Shown: positions 8,244 through 16,662, numbered from the stretch's first letter. The stretch: 25,145 bases of DNA from an uncultured Oscillospiraceae bacterium (GCA_900547275.1 URGA01000026.1:1-25145); one strand, 5' to 3'. Made by a program: numbers and translations. Notes: generated from the letters alone by a model not told the origin.

Positions 8244-9422
8244 CTATTTGTCTTTTTCTTCGGTTGTGGTTTCTGCATTTTGCTGAGTTGTCTGCTGATC
8301 ATCGCTGTTTAATGCTGATGAATTATTCGTTTTTTCAGAGTTTTCACCGAAGCAAGTAATGGAGCAGTCCTCATCCAGCGTTATCGCCATATACTGTTTC
8401 TTTCCCCATTCTTTAGCGGCGAACTCGCCGAAAGTATTGTTGTCGGGGAATATGCAGTCGGGAGATATTTTAAGATTGCAGGTATCGAAGCCGACAGCGT
8501 AAGGCGTTTCCTCTATTCCGCTGTCTTTTACTCCGTTGCCGCCGTAGCGGGCGCTGAAAGCGGAGGCTTCTTTCTTGTCGTCAAACAGGAAGCGGATTTT
8601 GCTGTTGATATACCAGTCTGTCTCTTCTCCGTCTTTGGCATAGCTGAAAGAGTGATTTCCGATAAGAATTTGACATTTAACGTCGATTTTCTGCTCTTCA
8701 ATATGTCTTATAATATCGACGCTGTCGCCGATAATGATCTCTGTGTCTGCTTCCGTATAAAGCGGTTCGTCGCTTTCGCTTGTAACGCCGTCCTCATCGG
8801 TGGTGTGGGAAAAGCGCTTAAACGTTCCGTCCTTATCATAATATTTTGCTGAGGTGAGCGTGCAGGTAGTAACAGAGTCTTTGTATTCAACGTCGTAATA
8901 GACTTCGCTTTTAAATGTTGCGTTGTCGTCCCTCGGCTCAATCCAAACGGTGAATTTGTCTGCGCCGTAGGTAGAGGTTTTGTCAAGTCCCTGGTCAAAT
9001 GTAACGGAATATGTTCCTTTTTCGTCAACACATGTTATTTTTACCCCTGAGCGTTTGCCCGACTTGTCGGTATATTTTACCGTCATGTCGTTTGAATGGG
9101 AGGACAGGGTGTAATACTCAAATTCATTATCGCTGAATTTTGTATAAACAAGTAAATCGTCTTTGTAATATCTTGTGACCGTTTTGCCGGTTTCGGCGTC
9201 TTTTTCCTCTTTTTCGGTATACGTTTTGTCAACATTCATTTTGTAGTAAAAATCGACCTTGCGTATATCGTCGAGAATGTAGTTCACAGTGTGAACCTTG
9301 TCAAACTGATCTTTTATGTCTTTGTTGGCAACGAACACAATGTCCGTCGTGTTTTCCGAGCAGGCGGAAAAGAGAAAAAACACCGCCAGTAAAACGGATA
9401 AAACAATAGCTGTCTTTCTGAT
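8244..9422 (-). CDS. Hypothetical lipoprotein, probable ATC start
   Basis: I do not recognise the family. The best start is the ATC at 9420-9422, six bases after a GGAGGTG site. It yields a complete signal peptide (RKTAIVLSVLLAVFFLF, lipobox LFSAC, Cys21) and a 392-residue product. The next candidate, GTG at 9383, would cut the signal peptide in half and lies over 40 bases from the site. An in-frame TGA at 9426-9428 excludes anything further upstream. The mature protein is rich in Asp, Lys and Thr, with beta-type repeats such as YKDDLLVYTKFSDNEFEYYTL and SVTFDQGLDKTSTYG, and ends in an Asn/Gln/Thr/Glu-rich low-complexity tail. It is probably a surface-anchored protein. It is monocistronic, with its own promoter and terminator. 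Confidence 0.8.
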   Translation of the reverse strand: MRKTAIVLSVLLAVFFLFSACSENTTDIVFVANKDIKDQFDKVHTVNYILDDIRKVDFYYKMNVDKTYTEKEEKDAETGKTVTRYYKDDLLVYTKFSDNEFEYYTLSSHSNDMTVKYTDKSGKRSGVKITCVDEKGTYSVTFDQGLDKTSTYGADKFTVWIEPRDDNATFKSEVYYDVEYKDSVTTCTLTSAKYYDKDGTFKRFSHTTDEDGVTSESDEPLYTEADTEIIIGDSVDIIRHIEEQKIDVKCQILIGNHSFSYAKDGEETDWYINSKIRFLFDDKKEASAFSARYGGNGVKDSGIEETPYAVGFDTCNLKISPDCIFPDNNTFGEFAAKEWGKKQYMAITLDEDCSITCFGENSEKTNNSSALNSDDQQTTQQNAETTTEEKDK

Positions 9423-9435
9423 AGTTCACACCTCC
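9420..9435 (-). promoter_or_regulatory. Ribosome binding site that points to an ATC start
   Basis: GGAGGTG at 9429-9435 (minus strand) is followed by TGAACT and then ATC. The spacing from GGAGG to ATC is 8 bases, typical of this genome's genes, and there is no ATG, GTG or TTG in frame within range. This site decides the start of the lipoprotein gene. Confidence 0.65.
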
Positions 9436-9448
9436 AATGCTATACTTC

Positions 9449-9477
9449 ATTAAAACACACTTGACCCCATTAGTCAA
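9449..9477 (-). promoter_or_regulatory. Sigma-A promoter of the lipoprotein gene
   Basis: TTGACT (9472-9477) and TTTAAT (9449-9454) on the minus strand are separated by 17 bases. Transcription would begin just upstream of the GGAGGTG site, consistent with the ATC start. Confidence 0.7.
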
Positions 9478-9520
9478 CCGCCCATTTTAAAGAAAAAGCA
9501 ATATTTAGGCGCTGTATTCG

Positions 9521-9549
9521 TTGAACGGCGCCTCTGTTTCTGATATAAT
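9521..9549 (+). promoter_or_regulatory. Sigma-A promoter of the HAD phosphatase gene
   Basis: TTGAAC (9521-9526), a 17-base spacer and a perfect TATAAT (9544-9549) precede the gene, followed by CAGGAGGTG before the ATG at 9579. A six-base inverted repeat, AGGCGC at 9507-9512 and GCGCCT at 9528-9533, flanks the -35 and could be an operator. Confidence 0.8.
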
Positions 9550-9578
9550 ATATAGGTGATTATTCAGGAGGTGTTTTT

Positions 9579-10400
9579 ATGCCGATAAAACTTATCGCAA
9601 CTGATCTGGACGGCACTCTTATGGCGGGAGATCATCTTACCGTTACCGAGAGAACGCGGCAGGCTTTGTACGCCGCCCATGAAAAAGGGGTAAAGATTGC
9701 TATTGCCACCGGCCGAACTCTTGATTTCATCGACCACGTTACTAATCAGATCGATTTTGTTGATTACGTTATATTTTCAAACGGCGCGTCCGTTTTTGAC
9801 AGGAACGCTGGAAAAACTATTTATACCAACCATATTGTTCCCGACTCGGTTGAAAGAATACTTGATTTCCTTAACTCGTTTCCGGTATATTACAACCTTT
9901 ATTTTGACGGCGGAATGTATATTCAGGAAAATAAACTCGGCTATTATGAAAACCACGAACTTCCCCAGGCGTTTCTTGATAGCTATATGAAAAAAGCGCA
10001 TATATGCCCAAGTCTTGCTCAAGCCGCTAAGGGAAAAAGCGCAGAAAGCGTAGCCGTGTTTTCGCTGACTGACAGCCGAAGAGCGGAGATTTCCGACTTT
10101 TTAGCTTCCGAAGGATTAGTGCTTACCTCCTCAATGCCGCGGGAGGTTGAGGCTACGGCAAACGGCGCGGACAAGGGAAGCGCCCTTTCAGGTCTTTGCA
10201 GTTTGCTGGGATTTTCAGCTAAGGACGCAATGAGTTTCGGCGACTCCGGCAACGATATTACTATGCTCAGTGCCGCCGGTTATTCCTTCGCTATGGAAAA
10301 CGGAGAAGACATATGCAAGAAAACAGCCGCCAATATTGCGCCGCCTAATACTGAAGACGGCGTTGCAAGAATGGTTGAAAAGTATGTTCTCGGACTGTAA
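9579..10400 (+). CDS. Cof-type HAD-IIB family phosphatase
   Basis: This cytoplasmic phosphatase has a type IIB cap and probably acts on sugar phosphates or similar small metabolites; the substrate cannot be read from the sequence. The 273-residue length is typical. Motif I is DLDGTLM with the nucleophile D9 and acid/base D11, motif II is the IFSNGA segment at about 65-70, motif III Lys is K199 in the ANGADKGSAL segment, and motif IV is GDSGND at 221-226, followed by the family-typical TMLSAAGYSFAMENG. The ATG at 9579 has an excellent AGGAGGTG site. The gene stands alone between its own promoter and a shared terminator, converging with the acyltransferase. Several paralogues are usual in Firmicutes. 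Confidence 0.95.
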   Translation: MPIKLIATDLDGTLMAGDHLTVTERTRQALYAAHEKGVKIAIATGRTLDFIDHVTNQIDFVDYVIFSNGASVFDRNAGKTIYTNHIVPDSVERILDFLNSFPVYYNLYFDGGMYIQENKLGYYENHELPQAFLDSYMKKAHICPSLAQAAKGKSAESVAVFSLTDSRRAEISDFLASEGLVLTSSMPREVEATANGADKGSALSGLCSLLGFSAKDAMSFGDSGNDITMLSAAGYSFAMENGEDICKKTAANIAPPNTEDGVARMVEKYVLGL

Positions 10401-10467
10401 TAACAGCATGAACAGAATTTTCAAGTGTTAAGATATAAGAGAGTTAAAGCATTTAAATAAAATAAAG

Positions 10468-10499
10468 CGCCTCCCGCTTAGACCGCGGGGGGCGTTTTT
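10468..10499. terminator. Bidirectional terminator overlapping an acyltransferase C-terminus
   Basis: A 10-base stem, CGCCTCCCGC with GCGGGGGGCG (one G-T pair), is followed by TTTTT on the plus strand. On the minus strand it is followed by a TTTATTTTATTT run. The right arm (10485-10494) lies inside the last codons of the convergent acyltransferase gene, whose stop is at 10478-10480. Confidence 0.85.
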
Positions 10500-11587
10500 G
10501 TTTTATCTTTGCTGTTAAGTTTTAGGGCTATTTTTTGTTCGATTTTAGTTTCTGCGTTTTTTAACCGGTTTTTAAGTCCGATTTTCTTTTCCAGCAGATT
10601 GCGGAAATAGTCTATAAACGAACAGCCGAAGTATATTGCCGCTATACAGCCGAGCATTGCAGGTATCATCTGCCAAAGCGGCATCTTTATCAAAAATTCA
10701 AATCTGTCTTCAAGCCATCTGTCCCAAATAAGCGGCTGGGTGTGAATGAGATATACTCCGAGAGTTAGAGGAGCGAAAAACTTAATAAACGGCGTTGTGC
10801 TTTTTCGGGTTATCCTAAGCTGGGAGCAGAAGATAAGAAGTCCCAGTGATGTAAGTAAAACCGAAAAGTAAACGTAGTTGTACTGGGTGAGGAGGCCTTC
10901 CTTTTCTTTCAGTACTGCGGTGGGAACGTATTCGCTTATGAAAGATACTGCAATCCCTAATACTGCAAGGAGCATTCCTCTTGTTCTGCCGGCATATTCG
11001 TCGATTTTAAGCAATCTTACACAGGCTCCGAGAATGTAAAGCGATATCAGCCAAAGAAGAGAGTAACCTTTATTTGTTATAAATATCTCTTTTCCACCTA
11101 TTATCTGAAGAACGGAGAAGAGAAGAAATATCGTTGTTCCGAGAATATAAAGCTCTTTTTTTGAAAGGCTTAAAAGCATTTTGTTAATAAAAGGAATGAA
11201 AAGTGAAAGGCCTACGTAAGCGGTTATGTACCAGTAGGCGCGCTTTGTAACGGGAAAAAAAGCCTGAAGCCAGTTGTCCGCCGTTAACGGTTCGCTTGAA
11301 AAAACGGCAAAGAGAACGGAAATTGACACAGAATAAAAAACTGTCTGAAGCCAGATAGAAACTGTCTTGTAATAGCGGTAATTTGACTTAACGCCTACAA
11401 AACCGCTGATAAGAGCATAACAGTTGACACAGCAGTAAGCGACTGCCTGGCAGAAAATGAGCCAGCCGTAAGCAACCGAAGAACGCTGTGCGCTTTCTGT
11501 AAGCCCTCCCTGAATCAGTATGTGAATTGTCACAATAAGCATCATTGACAGAATTCTAAGCAGGTCAATTCCGTAATTTCGTTTCAT
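10478..11587 (-). CDS. Acyltransferase-3 family membrane protein
   Basis: Acyltransferase-3 proteins transfer acetyl or other acyl groups onto exported sugars or polymers. The 369-residue product has about ten hydrophobic segments and the family N-terminus: D8-L-L-R11 followed by H22 (IDLLRI then TIHIL), the catalytic region of OafA/WecH-like enzymes. Further segments such as RAYWYITAYVGLSLFIPFIN and FAPLTLGVYLIHTQPLIW are typical of the family. The C-terminal tail after about 340 is basic, Lys/Thr-rich and cytoplasmic. The ATG is 7 bases after the stop of the DUF6056-like gene, with a GAGG site overlapping that stop (TGAGGAAATAATG), so the two are translationally coupled. Together they may modify a surface polysaccharide, but no polymer synthesis genes are in the window, so the acceptor is unknown. 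Confidence 0.9.
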   Translation of the reverse strand: MKRNYGIDLLRILSMMLIVTIHILIQGGLTESAQRSSVAYGWLIFCQAVAYCCVNCYALISGFVGVKSNYRYYKTVSIWLQTVFYSVSISVLFAVFSSEPLTADNWLQAFFPVTKRAYWYITAYVGLSLFIPFINKMLLSLSKKELYILGTTIFLLFSVLQIIGGKEIFITNKGYSLLWLISLYILGACVRLLKIDEYAGRTRGMLLAVLGIAVSFISEYVPTAVLKEKEGLLTQYNYVYFSVLLTSLGLLIFCSQLRITRKSTTPFIKFFAPLTLGVYLIHTQPLIWDRWLEDRFEFLIKMPLWQMIPAMLGCIAAIYFGCSFIDYFRNLLEKKIGLKNRLKNAETKIEQKIALKLNSKDKTKTPPAV

Positions 11588-11594
11588 TATTTCC

Positions 11595-13145
11595 TCATTT
11601 CATCGACTCGTATTTTTTGTTGCCGATAATTATTAGGTCAATATCTTCATCAATATGATAAAACGCTTTGAAACGTTCTTCCCATATAGTACCGTCGCCG
11701 GGAGTTGAACCGCTGATATATCCGCTGGAGTAAGCCGGATACTGAGGAAGGATTACTTCCTTTTTACCGTCTTCTATCTGCGCGGCAATGTATTCTTCGC
11801 GCTCAACAGTAAAATCGCGGATGGTGACAAAAACTGTTGAAAGATATACACCGAGAAGAACAACGCAGACCATTATAGAGCAGAAGGCTGTTTTTGCGGC
11901 CTTTTCTTTGTTTTCTGTTTCGTTCCAAACCTGTTTGAAAAGAAGCCCCGCCAAAATCATCATCATTGCGTAGCAAGGCAAGAAGCAGCGTGCGGTTATG
12001 GGCGTAACAAAAAACAGAGGAGTAACAAACGCATATGAGCTTACAACTGTAAAAAGCATTCTTGCTCTTGTGCGCTTGTTAGTAACTGCAATGCAGATTA
12101 TTATAAGCAGAGCCGCTGTGAAGAGAAGTGTAAAAGCAAATCTCCAGCCGAAATGGATGCTGTCTCTTGCATAAGTGTTTTTGTTGATGTTGTCTATAAC
12201 TGAAATTACGGTGCAGAAAACGGCGTAAGCAACGCAGAAACCGGCGCTGACATTGAGCCAGAATTTCTTGCCTTTTGTAACCTTGTTTTTCTTATAGAAA
12301 CGGTGAACAACAATGCAGGCAAGCACCGCAAGCGCAATGTTGAGTATAGCGTTGCACTCAAGGAAATAATCGGTGATTTTTTCCATATTAGCGCCGATAG
12401 TGGCAAAATATTTTGAAATAGTTCCGCCTACTGCGAACGAACGGTATTCATAATGGTCCTGACCGGAAGATATGAAGCCGTAAGATGAGTTTGTAAGCAT
12501 TATTAAAGCGCCTACGCATGCGCCCAGGGCAAAAGAAACGTGACCGGCGCATATTTTTTTATATTTTATTTGAGTAAAGACTAATACGGCAAATCCTAAA
12601 AGCACATTATAAACGGTTACGTGCTCCATAAACAGTGCGCCGCATACCCCCATAACAAATAAACCGGCAGCTGCGGCAAATGAGTATTTAGGCGGCTCCT
12701 TGTCCACAATGTCTTTTATGATAAGAATATATGCCAGTGAAATAAGAACAGGAGGCACATAATTTGCAAAGCCGGAAGTCCACACTACTGTCTGGCGGAA
12801 AAGGTCGTCAGGCATTGCAAAAACCATTGCAAGTTCCAGCGGAAAAAGCAAAGCAATTCGCTTGTCCACTATACGGGCAGTAAGAAATGTCAGTAAAAAC
12901 GCGCCCGCCGCCATTACGATTATACGGATAACAGGAACTCTTGTGAGAGCTATAATAAGCAGATTTCCGAGATATCTGCCGTTATAATCCGCAAAGCCGC
13001 TTTTCAGTCTGTCAATACCAATTTGGCTGCCCCACGCCCAGTCGTCTTTGAAATACGGAACGCAAAATACGATTGCGGCGAAAGCAATAAACGCCAGTAT
13101 ACACAACACGGCTTCGGTTGTTTTGACTTTTTGCTGTTTTGTCAT
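11595..13145 (-). CDS. Polytopic membrane protein, DUF6056-like (possible GT-C fold)
   Basis: I place this 516-residue protein near the DUF6056 type by its pattern. About a dozen hydrophobic segments follow an early extracytoplasmic loop containing KDDWAW (D34-D35-W36) and, after a short gap, NGRYLG at about 55-60. An acidic pair in the first loop is a hallmark of GT-C fold glycosyltransferases, which use polyprenyl-linked sugars, so a transferase role is possible but unproven. The chosen ATG at 13143-13145 has a GGAGG site; a longer frame starting at 13208 lacks one and adds an unlikely N-terminus. It is the first gene of a two-gene operon with the acyltransferase-3, suggesting joint envelope glycan decoration. 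The function is inferred. Confidence 0.75.
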   Translation of the reverse strand: MTKQQKVKTTEAVLCILAFIAFAAIVFCVPYFKDDWAWGSQIGIDRLKSGFADYNGRYLGNLLIIALTRVPVIRIIVMAAGAFLLTFLTARIVDKRIALLFPLELAMVFAMPDDLFRQTVVWTSGFANYVPPVLISLAYILIIKDIVDKEPPKYSFAAAAGLFVMGVCGALFMEHVTVYNVLLGFAVLVFTQIKYKKICAGHVSFALGACVGALIMLTNSSYGFISSGQDHYEYRSFAVGGTISKYFATIGANMEKITDYFLECNAILNIALAVLACIVVHRFYKKNKVTKGKKFWLNVSAGFCVAYAVFCTVISVIDNINKNTYARDSIHFGWRFAFTLLFTAALLIIICIAVTNKRTRARMLFTVVSSYAFVTPLFFVTPITARCFLPCYAMMMILAGLLFKQVWNETENKEKAAKTAFCSIMVCVVLLGVYLSTVFVTIRDFTVEREEYIAAQIEDGKKEVILPQYPAYSSGYISGSTPGDGTIWEERFKAFYHIDEDIDLIIIGNKKYESMK

Positions 13146-13179
13146 AATTACCTCCGATAAACTCCCCAAAAGCATAATA

Positions 13180-13208
13180 AATATACAACGCATGGAAAAA
13201 TAAGTCAA
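13180..13208 (-). promoter_or_regulatory. Sigma-A promoter of the DUF6056/acyltransferase operon
   Basis: TTGACT (13203-13208), a 17-base spacer and TATATT (13180-13185) on the minus strand lie 34 bases upstream of the ATG at 13145. A second TTGACT copy lies just upstream. Confidence 0.7.
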
Positions 13209-13255
13209 TAGTCAACATTATTAACAACTTTTTTTAATACTTTTTCCAAAATGTC

Positions 13256-13284
13256 TTTACAAAGTCTTTTTAATGTGATAAATA
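13256..13284 (+). promoter_or_regulatory. Possible promoter of the ABC exporter/NSS operon
   Basis: TTTACA (13256-13261) and TAAATA (13279-13284) are spaced by 17 bases, upstream of the start at 13321. The -10 matches consensus weakly. It is the best candidate I see in the divergent intergenic region. Confidence 0.4.
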
Positions 13285-13320
13285 AGGTAGTTGAGATTAA
13301 AGGGAGCGAGGGATGCGCCT

Positions 13321-15102
13321 ATGAAATCGCAAGTTACCGATGTTGAACAGAGATATGAAGAGGATTTCAAAAGAAGCAGGGGCAACGGGCTAAAAACGCT
13401 GTTTTTTATCTACAAAGGCAGTTACGGAAAACTGATTGGCTCCGCAATTGCTTTTGCAATAAAGCATTCTCCCTGCTGGATACTTCCTATCGTTACTGCA
13501 AACATAATAAACCTTGCAACGGGATTGACACCCGCGGGCAGACGTGAGATAATCTTAAATGCTGTCGGAATAGCCGTACTGCTAATTTTGAATGTTCCGT
13601 TTAACTATCTTCACGTACATTTGTATTCAAAAGCAGTGCGAAAATCCGAGGCAGGTCTGCGCCTTGCGCTTGTTACGAAACTTCAGCATCTGTCAATTTC
13701 TTATCATAAGGAAACCGAAAGCGGAAGGCTTCAAAGCAAGCTGATGCGAGATATCGAGCAGTTCCAGACGCTGTCTGAACAGCTGTTTGTGAACATGGTC
13801 ATGATTATTCTGACGCTCGCTTTTACAATCTCGGTCACGCTTTCAAAGAGCATTGTTGTTTTCGTGTTCTTTGTGCTGGCTGTTCCTGTTGCGGTTCTGA
13901 TTATGATGCTCTTTAGAAAGAACGTCAAAAAGAAGAACAAAGAATTCCGCACAGAGATGGAAAACACAAGCGCCAAGATAATAGAAATGGTAGAGCTTAT
14001 TCCTGTTGCCAGAGCCCACGCTTTGGAAAACTGGGAAGTAAGAAGAATGTCAAAGCAGATAGACAGGGTTCGCAAGAAGGGCTACGAGCTTGACACTTTT
14101 CAGGCACTGTTCGGTTCCGTTTCTTGGCTGACTTTTCAGTTGTTCCAGGTTGTCTGCCTTGTGTTTACGGGCATTTTAGCTTATAAAAAAGTAATACCAG
14201 TTGGCGACGTTGTGCTTTACCAGAGCTATTTTTCAACAATTGTCGGCAGTATAACGACCCTTATTTCTCTTATTCCGATTATCGCAAAAGGACTTGAGTC
14301 CGTTTCTTCTATCGGCGATGTGCTTTTGTCTGATGATATTGAGAGAAATTCCGGCAAGAAAAAACTTCAAAACGTTAAAGGCGAGTATGATTTCAAGGAT
14401 GTCCGCTTCCATTATTCCGGCGACGAAAAGGAAATACTCAAAGGGCTTAATCTCCACGTGAATGCGGGAGAAACAATAGCTCTTGTGGGCGAAAGCGGTG
14501 CCGGAAAATCAACTATACTCAATCTTGTTATCGGCTTTAACCAGCCCACTGGCGGAACTTTAACCGTTGACGGAAACGATATAACTGAGATTGACCTTCA
14601 CAGTTACAGAAAGCATATTGCCGTCGTTCCCCAGACGCCTATTGTATTTACAGGCACTTTGAGAGATAATATTACATACGGAATGGAAAACGTTGACGAA
14701 AATGATCTCAAAACGGCGGTTGAAGCGGCTTGTCTTACCGATTTGATTGAAAGTCTGCCTGACGGACTTGATACGACGATAACCGAGCACGGAGCTAATC
14801 TCAGCGGAGGCCAGCGCCAGCGAATTTCTATTGCCAGGGCGATAATCCGCGATCCCGAGGTAATCGTGCTTGACGAGGCTACGTCTGCTCTTGACTCTGT
14901 AAGCGAACAGAAGATACAGCAGGCGCTCAACCATCTGACTGAGGGCAGAACTACGTTTATTGTTGCCCACCGTCTGTCAACGGTTCGCGACGCTGACAGA
15001 ATAGCCGTTATGGAAAACGGCATTTGCGCCGAAATCGGCACTTTTGACGAACTTATGGAAAAGAAAGGCGCTTTTTACAGATATAAAATGCTTCAAAGCT
15101 GA
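13321..15102 (+). CDS. ABC exporter half-transporter (fused TMD-NBD)
   Basis: This 593-residue protein joins a type IV exporter transmembrane domain (about 1-320, hydrophobic segments after a charged N-terminus) to a nucleotide-binding domain. The latter has Walker A GESGAGKST at 390-398, Q-loop VVPQTP near 435-440, signature LSGGQ at 494-498, Walker B VIVLDE at 514-519 and H-loop His550 (IVAHRLS). The ATG at 13321 follows a GAGG site eight bases upstream; a TTG at 13291 gives a longer frame with no support. As a half-transporter it would act as a homodimer or pair with an unlinked partner. Such exporters move drugs, lipids or peptides, and the substrate is not visible here. An NSS transporter gene follows 35 bases later with no terminator between, so they are likely co-transcribed. 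Confidence 0.95.
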   Translation: MKSQVTDVEQRYEEDFKRSRGNGLKTLFFIYKGSYGKLIGSAIAFAIKHSPCWILPIVTANIINLATGLTPAGRREIILNAVGIAVLLILNVPFNYLHVHLYSKAVRKSEAGLRLALVTKLQHLSISYHKETESGRLQSKLMRDIEQFQTLSEQLFVNMVMIILTLAFTISVTLSKSIVVFVFFVLAVPVAVLIMMLFRKNVKKKNKEFRTEMENTSAKIIEMVELIPVARAHALENWEVRRMSKQIDRVRKKGYELDTFQALFGSVSWLTFQLFQVVCLVFTGILAYKKVIPVGDVVLYQSYFSTIVGSITTLISLIPIIAKGLESVSSIGDVLLSDDIERNSGKKKLQNVKGEYDFKDVRFHYSGDEKEILKGLNLHVNAGETIALVGESGAGKSTILNLVIGFNQPTGGTLTVDGNDITEIDLHSYRKHIAVVPQTPIVFTGTLRDNITYGMENVDENDLKTAVEAACLTDLIESLPDGLDTTITEHGANLSGGQRQRISIARAIIRDPEVIVLDEATSALDSVSEQKIQQALNHLTEGRTTFIVAHRLSTVRDADRIAVMENGICAEIGTFDELMEKKGAFYRYKMLQS

Positions 15103-15137
15103 CAGCATTTTAGAATAAAAAGTAGGAGTAATATTTT

Positions 15138-16505
15138 ATGGGAAGAGAAAAATTTTCATCCAGGCTGGGATTTATCCTGATTTCAGCCGGCTGCGCCATA
15201 GGACTTGGTAACGTATGGCGCTTTCCTTACATTGTAGGGGAATACGGAGGAGCGGCTTTCGTTCTTATTTATCTGCTGTTTCTCGTTATTCTCGGTCTGC
15301 CGGTAGTTGTTGCAGAATTTGCCGTAGGCCGAGCAAGCCAGCGAAGTGTGGCAAAGTCGTTTGACGTTCTGGAGCCTAAGGGCACAAAGTGGCACCTTGT
15401 TAAGCACATGGACATTGCGGGCAACTACATTCTTATGATGTTTTATACAACTGTTGCCGGCTGGATGCTTTTGTACTTTTTCAAAATGATGAAGGGCGAT
15501 TTCGTATCGCTGGACACCGCTCAGGTAAGCGCTGAGTTTAACGGAGTTTTGGCAAATCCGGGACTGATGACGCTCTTTATGGTAATTATCGTCGTTTTGT
15601 GCTTCGGTATCTGCGCCCTCGGACTTCAGAAAGGCGTTGAGAGAATTACAAAGGTAATGATGGTAATTCTGCTTCTTCTGATGATTGCGCTGGCGATCAA
15701 CTCGGTTATGCTTGAGGGCGGAAAATCAGGCCTTGAATTTTATCTTAAACCTGATTTCAACAAGATGAAAGAAGCCGGTATAGGCAACGCGATTTTTGCC
15801 GCGTTGGGTCAGTCGTTCTTTACTCTCAGCATCGGCATGGGCGCGCTGGCAATATTCGGCAGTTATATTAACAAGGAAAGACGTCTTACCGGAGAAGCTA
15901 TAAGCATTACGGTTCTTGATACTTTTGTTGCTCTTATGGCGGGTCTTATCATTTTCCCTGCCTGCTATGCTTACGGTATCGAGCCGGATTCTGGCCCTTC
16001 TCTTATTTTCATAACTCTGCCCAACGTGTTTAACAATATGCCCGGCGGCAGATTCTGGGGCTCGCTGTTCTTCCTGTTTATGACTTTTGCGGCTGTGTCA
16101 ACGGTTATAGCCGTATTCCAGAACCTCGTTTCCTGCACTACGGACCTTAAAGGCTGTTCAACCAAGAAAGCAGTTTTGATAAATCTTCCTGTTATCATCT
16201 TGCTTTCTCTTCCCTGCGTTTTCGGATTTAATCTTCTTCAGAGCTTTGCTCCGCTGGGAGAAGGAAGCACTATTCTCGACCTTGAAGATTTCATCGTCAG
16301 CAACAATATTCTTCCTTTGGGCAGTCTTGTTTATCTTCTTTTCTGTACTTCAAAGAGAGGCTGGGGCTTCAAGAACTTCATGGAAGAAGCAAATACAGGA
16401 AAAGGCGTAAAATTCCCTCGTTGGATTCGTTTCTACATTTCTTATATTCTTCCTATTCTGATTCTTGTTCTCTGGGTTCAGGGATACGTAAGCAAATTTG
16501 CATAA
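15138..16505 (+). CDS. Sodium-dependent transporter, NSS/SNF family
   Basis: Neurotransmitter:sodium symporters use the Na+ gradient to import amino acids or related compounds. The 455-residue product starts with the family signature AGCAIGLGNVWRFPYIVGEY (within about residues 17-36), the unwound first helix that binds Na+ and substrate. It continues with about eleven or twelve hydrophobic segments, including SFFTLSIGMGALAIFGSYI (the sixth-helix region) and the FLFMTFAAVSTVIAVFQNLV stretch. The length fits bacterial members related to LeuT/MhsT. An AGGAG site precedes the ATG at 15138. It follows the ABC exporter gene by 35 bases and is closed by a strong terminator. The substrate is unknown; amino acid or indole-type compounds are likely from the family. 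Confidence 0.95.
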   Translation: MGREKFSSRLGFILISAGCAIGLGNVWRFPYIVGEYGGAAFVLIYLLFLVILGLPVVVAEFAVGRASQRSVAKSFDVLEPKGTKWHLVKHMDIAGNYILMMFYTTVAGWMLLYFFKMMKGDFVSLDTAQVSAEFNGVLANPGLMTLFMVIIVVLCFGICALGLQKGVERITKVMMVILLLLMIALAINSVMLEGGKSGLEFYLKPDFNKMKEAGIGNAIFAALGQSFFTLSIGMGALAIFGSYINKERRLTGEAISITVLDTFVALMAGLIIFPACYAYGIEPDSGPSLIFITLPNVFNNMPGGRFWGSLFFLFMTFAAVSTVIAVFQNLVSCTTDLKGCSTKKAVLINLPVIILLSLPCVFGFNLLQSFAPLGEGSTILDLEDFIVSNNILPLGSLVYLLFCTSKRGWGFKNFMEEANTGKGVKFPRWIRFYISYILPILILVLWVQGYVSKFA

Positions 16506-16524
16506 ATCTGTCAAAAAAATATTC

Positions 16525-16559
16525 AAAACTCCGCAAGCATTTGTTGCTTGCGGAGTTTT
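16525..16559 (+). terminator. Rho-independent terminator after the NSS transporter
   Basis: A perfect 14-base stem (AAAACTCCGCAAGC with GCTTGCGGAGTTTT) has a seven-base loop and is followed by ATTT. It closes the ABC/NSS operon 19 bases after the stop codon. Confidence 0.92.
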
Positions 16560-16571
16560 ATTTGCTCATTA

Positions 16572-16600
16572 TGGAAAAATAAATGTTTTTTGTGTATAAT
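16572..16600 (+). promoter_or_regulatory. Promoter of the EEP/MATE operon
   Basis: A perfect TATAAT (16595-16600), extended on its left as TGTG, lies 17 bases after TGGAAA (16572-16577). A short GCGGC/GCCGC hairpin (16613-16625) sits in the leader upstream of the start codon. Confidence 0.7.
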
Positions 16601-16662
16601 AATTAAGATGAAGCGGCAAGGCCGCATTGATTTGCGGAAGTGATATTTTGAGGAAAAAGATC

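Noticed and set aside
13146..13208. N-terminal extension of the DUF6056-like protein to 13208
   Set aside because: No RBS, and it overlaps the promoter; ATG at 13145 has a GGAGG site.
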